The notes under the pieces were generated by a model. That model did no database searches and was not told the origin of the DNA. It was given only the letters and a program-made list of their open reading frames with translations. A program made the position numbers and the translations under genes. DNA of 6,445 nt. Origin: Pseudomonadota bacterium (GTDB lineage: Bacteria > Desulfobacterota > WTBG01 > JAGOGO01). Positions 1 to 5,114 of the stretch are shown here, in pieces (within the stretch, counting starts at the first letter, position 1; each line of letters starts with the position of its first letter). The stretch covers positions 1-6,445 of the forward strand of contig JAGHDE010000265.1 of NCBI GenBank assembly GCA_021160085.1, in the 5' to 3' direction.

Positions 1-2
1 CT

Positions 3-47
3 TTTTATTTTAGCATAAACAGGGATGCTAAACAATAAAATTTTTTT
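3..47. terminator. Inverted repeat with T-tract just downstream of tilS
   Basis: An 8-bp stem (9-16 with 25-32) closes an 8-nt loop. It extends through a 2-nt bulge into six more A-T pairs (3-8 with 35-40). Seven Ts (41-47) follow on the plus strand, overlapping the tilS stop codon. The geometry best fits an intrinsic terminator for a plus-strand transcript entering from the left. It may also end the minus-strand tilS transcript, but no T-run is visible on that side before the window ends. Whether it works in one or both directions is inference. Confidence 0.55.
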
Positions 48-1434
48 AGTTAATCTCCATTCTCAGTATTTTATTGGTTGAATTGGTTATTTTAACTCGA
101 TCATCAATCCGCTGTCCTCCAATCCAGGCGATACAGTCCCCAAACAGAATAAGTGGAGTATTTTCTCTTTCCCCCCGGGGAAGTTTTATATCAATAAAAA
201 AATCTCTTACCTTTTTAAATCCTTTTGTTCCTAATGGTTGAAACCGATCCCCTTCATGCCAATTTCGCACAATCAAAGGAAACTTTACTTTATCAAAATC
301 AATCAGGGCAAAATTTTTAGAGGTCTTTGGCGAAAAAGCATCTTTCCAATCTAATACTTTAACTTCTATATTCTGATCAATCTCGGGAATCCTGATTTCT
401 TTTGGTAATGACATAAACTCGTGGTAAAAACAATGCGTTTTCAAAGAAACCCCGGTGACCCTCAAATTATCATATTCCTTAACCGCCTCTATTGCATCCG
501 GAAGAGAGACTTTGAGGTTAGGAGCATTGTTTTTCATAATAGTTAATATTGATTCCACGTGAGCAAAATTTATCCTTCTCAAAGATCCTTTAACCTCTCT
601 AATGGCGTGTCGGATTATCCTCCGCTTTAAAGCAATGGGCAATTTTTTAAGCTCAGATATTTTTAAGCAGACACCTTTTTCCGAATCTTTATTTATCAGT
701 TGCTGAAATTGTTTTTTACTAAACTTTTCCAAAAACTGATCTTCATCCCTTAAAATTTCGGTTGTTTTCAGTATATTACCAAAAAAATTACCATTAAACT
801 CGTGCAAAAGTTCGGGGATCAAATGGTTCCGGATTCGATTTCTTAAATACCTTTTTCCCTGGTTGGAGGGGTCCTCAATCCACATGATTCCTTGCGCACG
901 AAGAAATTCTATGATTTCCTCCCTCGAAATCTCGATAAGGGGACGAATAAAAATGTCCTGCCGAACAGGAGGAATACCTCCCAATCCCGTGGTCCCGGTC
1001 CCTCTCAACAACCAGATAAAAAATGTTTCCACCTGGTCGTTGGCGGTATGTCCCAAAGCAACTTTCTGGGCACCAATTTCTAAAGCCGCCTTTTGGAAAA
1101 AAGAATATCTCTTCCTTCGGGCATTCTCCTCCAGGTTGCTTTGTTGTTGAAACAAAGACCCATCATCGGTTTCTGAAATAAAAGGGATAGCGATTCGTTC
1201 ACATTCTCTTTTAACAAATTTTGCTTCTTGCTCAGATTCATCTCCCCTCAATCGATGGTTATAATGAGCAGCCCAAAGAGAGATTCGGCACTCATTTTTT
1301 AATATTTTTAACGCTTCTAAAAGAGCCATTGAGTCAGGCCCCCCTGAAACTGCAATTATAACCTTATCTCCCCCTTGCAGCATATTGTAGCGTTCAATCG
1401 TTCCTCTGATCTGCCTTAAAAATTTAACTGACAT
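46..1434 (-). CDS. tilS: tRNA(Ile)-lysidine synthase TilS
   Basis: TilS is a cytosolic enzyme that uses ATP and lysine to convert C34 of the CAT-anticodon tRNA-Ile2 to lysidine, switching its decoding from AUG to AUA. Residues are counted from the ATG at 1434. The N-terminal PP-loop ATPase motif SGGPDS is at 30-35, HYNHRLRGDES at 57-67 and GHTANDQVET at 128-137. The RGTGTTGLGGI segment is at 144-154 and the basic RYLRNRIRNHLIPEL segment at 195-209. A complete C-terminal TilS domain follows, with GDRFQPLG near 395-402, FKKVRDFFID near 406-415 and a WIGGQRIDDR segment. At 462 residues it is the usual length for a three-domain TilS. The frame also extends to a TTG at 1458, but that codon lies inside a hairpin and the extra eight residues are not needed for the family N-terminus, so the ATG is preferred. 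Neither start has a well-placed Shine-Dalgarno sequence. No separate promoter was found, so it may be read through from the upstream tRNA gene. Confidence 0.95.
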   Translation of the reverse strand: MSVKFLRQIRGTIERYNMLQGGDKVIIAVSGGPDSMALLEALKILKNECRISLWAAHYNHRLRGDESEQEAKFVKRECERIAIPFISETDDGSLFQQQSNLEENARRKRYSFFQKAALEIGAQKVALGHTANDQVETFFIWLLRGTGTTGLGGIPPVRQDIFIRPLIEISREEIIEFLRAQGIMWIEDPSNQGKRYLRNRIRNHLIPELLHEFNGNFFGNILKTTEILRDEDQFLEKFSKKQFQQLINKDSEKGVCLKISELKKLPIALKRRIIRHAIREVKGSLRRINFAHVESILTIMKNNAPNLKVSLPDAIEAVKEYDNLRVTGVSLKTHCFYHEFMSLPKEIRIPEIDQNIEVKVLDWKDAFSPKTSKNFALIDFDKVKFPLIVRNWHEGDRFQPLGTKGFKKVRDFFIDIKLPRGERENTPLILFGDCIAWIGGQRIDDRVKITNSTNKILRMEIN

Positions 1435-1448
1435 CTTACATAAATAAA

Positions 1449-1469
1449 CCCTTTCCAATTGAGAAAGGG
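1449..1469 (-). terminator. Hairpin between tRNA-Met and tilS, candidate tRNA terminator
   Basis: A perfect 7-bp inverted repeat (CCCTTTC / GAAAGGG) with a 7-nt loop is followed on the minus strand by TTTATTT. It lies about 33 nt after the tRNA 3' end and 14 nt before the preferred tilS ATG. It looks like a modest intrinsic terminator or attenuator for the tRNA transcript. Its 3' arm (GGAAAGGG) is also the only Shine-Dalgarno-like sequence upstream of tilS, though it sits further from the ATG than usual. Function is inferred from shape only. Confidence 0.5.
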
Positions 1470-1501
1470 CTTGTGGAAATTAATTATTAAAATAAATTTT
1501 A

Positions 1502-1575
1502 TGGCGGTGCAGGGAATTGAACCCCGGACACTACGGATATGAGCCGTATGCTCTAACCATCTGAGCTACACCGCC
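1502..1575 (-). tRNA. tRNA with CAT anticodon, probably elongator tRNA-Met
   Basis: The 74-nt cloverleaf folds fully. The acceptor stem is GGCGGTG / CACCGCC with discriminator A, and the D-stem is GCTC / GAGC. The anticodon stem TACGG / CCGTA carries the loop CTCATAT (anticodon CAT). The T-arm is CGGGG-TTCAATT-CCCTG with one G-T pair. The 3' CCA is not encoded. The complementary 1-72 pair and the lack of three consecutive G-C pairs in the anticodon stem rule out the initiator. The sequence resembles the Bacillus elongator tRNA-Met from memory. The loop ends ATAT rather than the ATAA usual in tRNA-Ile2, which favours Met. Ile2, the TilS substrate, remains possible given the neighbouring gene. 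No convincing promoter was seen directly upstream. Confidence 0.93.
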
Positions 1576-1619
1576 TATATTTGCATAGGCTTTAATTACA
1601 TATTTTATCAGCAAAGACC

Positions 1620-1655
1620 AGAAATCGCTATCTTTTTTTTCACCAGTCGATTTCT
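1620..1655. repeat. Inverted repeat between the exported-protein gene and tRNA-Met
   Basis: AGAAATCG (1620-1627) and CGATTTCT (1648-1655) are exact 8-bp inverted copies separated by 20 nt that include a run of eight Ts (1633-1640). Shorter TTTCT / AGAAA copies continue to 1672, close to the stop codon of the leftward gene. On the minus strand the region could form alternative small hairpins after that gene, but there is no T-tract after a strong stem. A terminator role is therefore weakly supported. Confidence 0.3.
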
Positions 1656-1674
1656 AATAGAAAAATATTTCTGT

Positions 1675-2262
1675 TCATTCTCCCGGTGATATTCTTTCTT
1701 CTCGAAGCGATTCTTCCTTATCATAAGGAAGAAGAGTCTCTTGATAACCAGCCTTATTTTGTAATTCAATTAACTTTTTCTGCAAATCATTGGCAAGCTG
1801 AGATGCCTTGCCGATAACTTCGTCTATCCCATCACAATCAACAGAAAACTTTGAAGGCGATTCATTGCTGTTTATGACAACTATTTCTCCATCAATTTTT
1901 AAACGGTCTCCTCTTTTGATTACCACACCCTTGATAATATAGTCAGCATCCAGATGATAACCGATAGATTGAATCGTTTCTATATCTAACCCGTTATTTT
2001 TCTTATCTAAAACTTCTTTGGTATCGCTTTGTTCAATCACATGTATCTTTCCCCCAAGAGCAATCCTCGAACAGAGTATCTTCTCAATACCATATCTCAA
2101 ATAGGCAATATCATCATCACCCTCTGTTTTAAATGGTAAGATAGCCACATTAACCGCTGCCCACCCAATTGAGACAGCTATTTGCAGAAAAACAAAAATT
2201 ATTAATATCCCCCCCCAGAGCTTTCCTTTTGGAAAATATATTTTTTTTCTCGGTTTGCTCAT
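1675..2262 (-). CDS. Small exported or membrane-anchored protein with TolB/FlgO-like N-terminal domain
   Basis: I cannot assign a function to this 195-residue protein. A basic start (SKPRKK) leads to a hydrophobic segment at about residues 16-36. This is either a signal peptide with possible cleavage near GWA (33-35) or a membrane anchor, so the rest is probably periplasmic or outside. Residues 37-165 begin VNVAILPFK and include YLRYGIEKILCSRI, then LGGKIHVIEQSD, then GYHLDADYIIKGVVIKRGD. This pattern recalls the CsgG/FlgO/TolB-N fold, in particular the leader domain of deltaproteobacterial VCBS-repeat proteins. In those a beta-propeller follows; here only a charged tail (170-195) does, so the domain stands alone. 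There is no clear Shine-Dalgarno sequence before the ATG. The codons near the start contain an A8 run (2241-2248) and a G8 run (2209-2216). It lies between two tRNA genes on the same strand and may depend on read-through from the tRNA-Gln promoter. The gene call is firm; the family link is from recognition only. Confidence 0.8.
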   Translation of the reverse strand: MSKPRKKIYFPKGKLWGGILIIFVFLQIAVSIGWAAVNVAILPFKTEGDDDIAYLRYGIEKILCSRIALGGKIHVIEQSDTKEVLDKKNNGLDIETIQSIGYHLDADYIIKGVVIKRGDRLKIDGEIVVINSNESPSKFSVDCDGIDEVIGKASQLANDLQKKLIELQNKAGYQETLLPYDKEESLREERISPGE

Positions 2263-2379
2263 GATAAAAAAATTTTCATGTATAATTTAATCTCTTTGCA
2301 AAACGCCGGAACAGAAAGTGAAATTTGAGGAAATCCAATAGAGAAACTCAAAAAGAGATATTCAGAAAAGGTTCCTTGC

Positions 2380-2409
2380 TAAATAAAAAATTGCAGACGA
2401 CTTTATTTA
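2380..2409 (-). repeat. A-T inverted repeat just after tRNA-Gln
   Basis: TAAATAAA and TTTATTTA (2380-2387 and 2402-2409) are exact 8-bp inverted copies around a 14-nt loop, starting 6 nt beyond the tRNA 3' end. On the minus strand the second arm merges with a T-rich run. The stem is all A-T, so it would be a weak terminator at best. It may instead mark 3' processing, or be chance in AT-rich DNA. I see nothing else in the gap from here to the exported-protein gene. Confidence 0.25.
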
Positions 2410-2415
2410 ACTTAA

Positions 2416-2486
2416 CTGGGGGACCAGGATTCGAACCTGGGTACTCAGAGTCAGAGTCTGATGTCCTTCCACTGAACGATCCCCCA
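2416..2486 (-). tRNA. tRNA-Gln (anticodon CTG)
   Basis: The 71-nt cloverleaf has acceptor stem TGGGGGA / TCCCCCA with discriminator G, and a D-arm GTTC / GGAC. The anticodon stem TCAGA / TCTGA carries the loop CTCTGAC (anticodon CTG, reading CAG). The T-arm is CCAGG-TTCGAAT-CCTGG. The U1-A72 pair with G73 is a known bacterial tRNA-Gln identity feature and agrees with the anticodon. CCA is not encoded, so a CCA-adding enzyme is needed. A strong promoter lies directly upstream, with the -10 element 12 nt before the mature 5' end. Confidence 0.96.
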
Positions 2487-2498
2487 CTATGATGAAAA

Positions 2499-2527
2499 AT
2501 AATATTTAATTTTCGTTAAGAAGTCAA
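2499..2527 (-). promoter_or_regulatory. Sigma70-type promoter for tRNA-Gln
   Basis: On the minus strand TTGACT (2527-2522) and TATTAT (2504-2499) are separated by exactly 17 nt, each one base from consensus. Transcription should start near 2492, a few bases before the tRNA 5' end, as expected for a tRNA promoter. It may also supply the downstream exported-protein gene. Confidence 0.8.
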
Positions 2528-2531
2528 CCGG

Positions 2532-2563
2532 ATTATAGATTTTTGAGATTAAAAGCTTGTCAA
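2532..2563 (-). promoter_or_regulatory. Possible second promoter with consensus hexamers but long spacer
   Basis: On the minus strand a perfect TTGACA (2563-2558) and a perfect TATAAT (2537-2532) occur upstream of the main tRNA-Gln promoter. The spacer is 20 nt, longer than the usual 16-18, so activity would be low without an activator that realigns the two elements. This is a weak call. Confidence 0.3.
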
Positions 2564-2590
2564 TCACAACCCGCAACCTGAAACATTTGC

Positions 2591-2619
2591 TTGACGAAAA
2601 AATTAAGTCGAGATATATT
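2591..2619 (+). promoter_or_regulatory. Sigma70-type promoter for the deacetylase-hom-apgM operon
   Basis: TTGACG (2591-2596) and TATATT (2614-2619) are 17 nt apart. The predicted start near 2626 leaves a leader of roughly 68 nt before the ATG at 2694. It points away from the tRNA-Gln promoter, so the two units are divergent from one 200-bp region. No terminator-antiterminator pair or leader peptide typical of threonine attenuation is evident in the leader. Confidence 0.65.
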
Positions 2620-2693
2620 ACCTACTAATTTCCCAAAGCAATTGTCAAGAAAAAAGGGCGTCTCTTTTTCGAAAATTATTTTGGATTTTGAGT

Positions 2694-3749
2694 ATGCAAA
2701 GAACCGGAATAGTAAAAGATCAGTTTTTTAAAAAACATGACATGGGTTCCTTCCATCCAGAAAGTCCGCAGCGCCTCGACACAATCTATTCTATGCTTGA
2801 TCAAGAGAATATGCTGAATCGACTGAAGATAATTCGTCCCCGGGAAGCATCAAAAGAAGAAATAACCTCGATTCATACTCCCGACTACTATCAGATGGTA
2901 GCCAACACGGCTCACCAGGATCAAATAGTTTCACTTGATCCCGACACCTCTGCCTGTCCGGATAGCTTTCAGGCCGCCAAATTAGCAACCGGTGGACTTT
3001 TATCACTGGTAGAGGCCATCCAGGACAATTCAATTTCAAATGGTTTTGCCCTGGTCCGTCCTCCCGGTCACCATGCGGAAGCAAATCAAGCCATGGGATT
3101 TTGTATCTTCAACAATATTGCTGTTGCCGCCATCCAGTTAATCATCCAACACGGTTTAAACCGTGTTCTTATCGTAGACTGGGATCTCCATCATGGCAAT
3201 GGCACTCACTACTCTTTTTATAATAATCCCCAGGTACTATACTTTTCGACCCATCAATCTCCTTACTATCCGGGTACGGGAAGCTTTGAAGAGACAGGAG
3301 ATGGCAAGGGTAAAGGATATACAGTAAATCTTCCCCTCTATCCTGGTGCAGGAGACTACGAGTATATCAGGATTTTCAGAGAAATTCTTCTTCCCATAGC
3401 GAGAGAATTTCGACCTGAATTTATTCTGGTATCCGCCGGCTTTGACATTCATTTCAATGATCCTTTAGGTCAAATGAAGGTGACTCCGGAAGGATTCGCC
3501 ACTTTAACCCAACTGTTGTTAGAAACTGCTAACGAAGTTTGCGAGGGCAAATTAGCTCTGGTCTTAGAAGGGGGTTACTCTTTAGAAGCCCTGCGTGACT
3601 CGGTGAAGGCAGTGCTTTTAGAACTTTCCGGGGATTCTACCGGTTATCGTGTAACATCGGAACAAAAAAATCAAAGTAATCCTTATGATATTGATTCTGT
3701 TATTGACCGGGTCAAGGAAATTCATAACGATTTTTGGCAATGTTTCTGA
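2694..3749 (+). CDS. Histone deacetylase family zinc hydrolase
   Basis: This is a 351-residue member of the arginase/deacetylase superfamily, which covers AcuC, acetylpolyamine amidohydrolases and class II-like bacterial deacetylases. The N-terminal HPESPQRL signature is at 21-28. RPPGHHAE at 122-129 holds the catalytic tandem histidines. DWDLHHGNG holds zinc ligands D164 and H166, SAGFDIHFNDPLG holds the third ligand D251, and LEGGY ends in the transition-state tyrosine Y295. All catalytic positions are intact, so it should be an active deacylase. The substrate (a lysine-acetylated protein such as acetyl-CoA synthetase, an acetylpolyamine, or another amide) cannot be read from sequence. No signal peptide is seen, so it is cytosolic. 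The frame also allows a TTG at 2688, but the GGA at 2683-2685 is correctly spaced (8 nt) only for the ATG at 2694. It is the first gene after the promoter at 2591-2619 and ends 29 nt before hom. Confidence 0.93.
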   Translation: MQRTGIVKDQFFKKHDMGSFHPESPQRLDTIYSMLDQENMLNRLKIIRPREASKEEITSIHTPDYYQMVANTAHQDQIVSLDPDTSACPDSFQAAKLATGGLLSLVEAIQDNSISNGFALVRPPGHHAEANQAMGFCIFNNIAVAAIQLIIQHGLNRVLIVDWDLHHGNGTHYSFYNNPQVLYFSTHQSPYYPGTGSFEETGDGKGKGYTVNLPLYPGAGDYEYIRIFREILLPIAREFRPEFILVSAGFDIHFNDPLGQMKVTPEGFATLTQLLLETANEVCEGKLALVLEGGYSLEALRDSVKAVLLELSGDSTGYRVTSEQKNQSNPYDIDSVIDRVKEIHNDFWQCF

Positions 3750-3778
3750 CTAACAACGCATTTTGAGAGATAGTTAAG

Positions 3779-5098
3779 ATGGATACAAAAACTATTAACA
3801 TCGGCATCATAGGTCTTGGGACAATAGGAACCGGGGTTGTTAAAATCCTGCAGGAAAACCAGAAAATTATCCAAAATCGTCTGGGAGCAAAGATCAAAAT
3901 CAGCAGAATTGCTGACTTAGACCTTACTACTGACCGGGGGATTTCTTTAAACCCTTCAATTCTTACCACTCAGGCAATAGAGATTGTTAACGATTCTGAT
4001 ATTTCTATAGTGGTAGAACTGATTGGTGGAGAAGAGCCCGCCGCCACCTACATATTAAAGGCAATCAAACAAGGCAAAAATATTGTTACTGCTAACAAAT
4101 CCCTGTTATCAACAAGAGGCCCGGAAATCTATCAGGCTTCTTACGATCACAAGGTTGACATCGGTTTTGAAGGAAGTGTTTGCGGGGGCATACCGGTTAT
4201 TCGAGCTATTAAAGACGGGCTTTCCGCTAACCGGATCAGCCTTATTTATGGAATTCTGAACGGCACTGCAAACTATATTCTCACAAAAATGTCTGACGAA
4301 GGGATAAGTTTTAACAAGGCATTAATTGAAGCTAAAAAATTAGGGTACGCTGAAGCTGACCCCGCTCTCGATGTAAATGGCAAAGACACTACCCATAAGC
4401 TTTCAATCCTGTTGTCCTTAATTTATAGAAAGCAGTTCAGACCTGATGATATTTATACTGAGGGGATAACCCATATCGAACCTGTTGATATAGAATTTGC
4501 TCGAGAATTAGGATATCGCATTAAGCTGCTGGCCATTTTTAAAGAAGAAGACGGCGAGATTGAAGCTCGCGTTCACCCTACCCTTATTCCGGCTGAGTCT
4601 CTGCTTGCGCATGTCAATGGGGTTTATAATGCCGCCTTTATTGCTGGTGATGCGGTTGGATCTACAATGTTTTATGGCCAGGGGGCAGGAATGATGCCTG
4701 CGGGGAGTGCTGTTGTAAGCGATATCATCAGTATTTCGCGAAACATACTAAACGGATCAAATGGTCAAAACATTCCACTGTTTACTAAAAATTACTCAAC
4801 CATAAAGCTGAAAAACAAAAACCAGACAAAATGCAAATATTACCTCCGCTTTTCTGCCCAGGACAGGCCGGGCGTGCTTTCTCAGATCTCGGGGATTCTG
4901 GGGAAAAATAATATCAGTATATCCTCGGTTATCCAAAGGGGTCGCCAGGTTAAGGGTGCGGTGCCTATTTTTATGCTGACTCATGAGGCTGTCGAAAAAG
5001 ACATGGATAAAGCGCTCCAGGAAATAGATGCACTCCTGGTAACCCTGGACGGAACAACTGTGGTCAGGATAGAGGACCAGTTTAATAACTTAGCCTAA
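3779..5098 (+). CDS. hom: Homoserine dehydrogenase (monofunctional, with ACT domain)
   Basis: This enzyme reduces L-aspartate-4-semialdehyde to L-homoserine with NAD(P)H, the branch point to threonine and methionine. The 439-residue protein has the Rossmann motif GLGTIG at 12-17 and TANK at 104-107, whose lysine is conserved. The catalytic-domain signature GYAEADPALDVNGKDTTHK is at 189-207, with acidic residues E192, D198 and D203 and lysine K207 at the positions expected from the yeast enzyme. A C-terminal ACT domain occupies about 353-425 and begins YYLRFSAQDRPGVLSQISG. In this family the ACT domain is associated with feedback inhibition, usually by threonine. It is a stand-alone dehydrogenase without an aspartokinase fusion. 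GAGAGA at 3765-3770 gives a modest Shine-Dalgarno sequence 8 nt before the ATG. It sits 29 nt after the deacetylase gene and 16 nt before the apgM-like gene, consistent with one transcript. Confidence 0.97.
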   Translation: MDTKTINIGIIGLGTIGTGVVKILQENQKIIQNRLGAKIKISRIADLDLTTDRGISLNPSILTTQAIEIVNDSDISIVVELIGGEEPAATYILKAIKQGKNIVTANKSLLSTRGPEIYQASYDHKVDIGFEGSVCGGIPVIRAIKDGLSANRISLIYGILNGTANYILTKMSDEGISFNKALIEAKKLGYAEADPALDVNGKDTTHKLSILLSLIYRKQFRPDDIYTEGITHIEPVDIEFARELGYRIKLLAIFKEEDGEIEARVHPTLIPAESLLAHVNGVYNAAFIAGDAVGSTMFYGQGAGMMPAGSAVVSDIISISRNILNGSNGQNIPLFTKNYSTIKLKNKNQTKCKYYLRFSAQDRPGVLSQISGILGKNNISISSVIQRGRQVKGAVPIFMLTHEAVEKDMDKALQEIDALLVTLDGTTVVRIEDQFNNLA

Positions 5099-5114
5099 AC
5101 AAAACTCACTGCCC

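Noticed and set aside
863..1150. Plus-strand open frame opposite tilS (also 892-1083)
   Set aside because: It lies wholly antisense to well-conserved TilS motifs, has no family-like sequence and no promoter or ribosome site.
1573..1590. 6-bp inverted repeat GCCTAT / ATAGGC at the 5' edge of tRNA-Met
   Set aside because: Half of it is the tRNA acceptor end itself and it is short; likely chance.
2259..2279. Six-codon minus-strand mini-ORF whose TGA overlaps the ATG of the exported protein gene (ATGA)
   Set aside because: It is very short, has no ribosome site and is easily chance in A/T-rich DNA, so I do not claim a leader peptide.
2615..2648. Another minus-strand TTGACA / TAATAT pair
   Set aside because: The spacer is 22 nt, outside the working range, and the elements overlap the better plus-strand promoter.
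2649..2670. Hairpin of A-run and T-run in the leader of the deacetylase operon
   Set aside because: Mostly A-T pairs with a mismatch and no following T-tract; not convincing as an attenuator or riboswitch.
2688..2693. TTG start two codons upstream of the deacetylase ATG
   Set aside because: The GGA motif would be only 2 nt away, too close to act as Shine-Dalgarno; the ATG at 2694 is well spaced.
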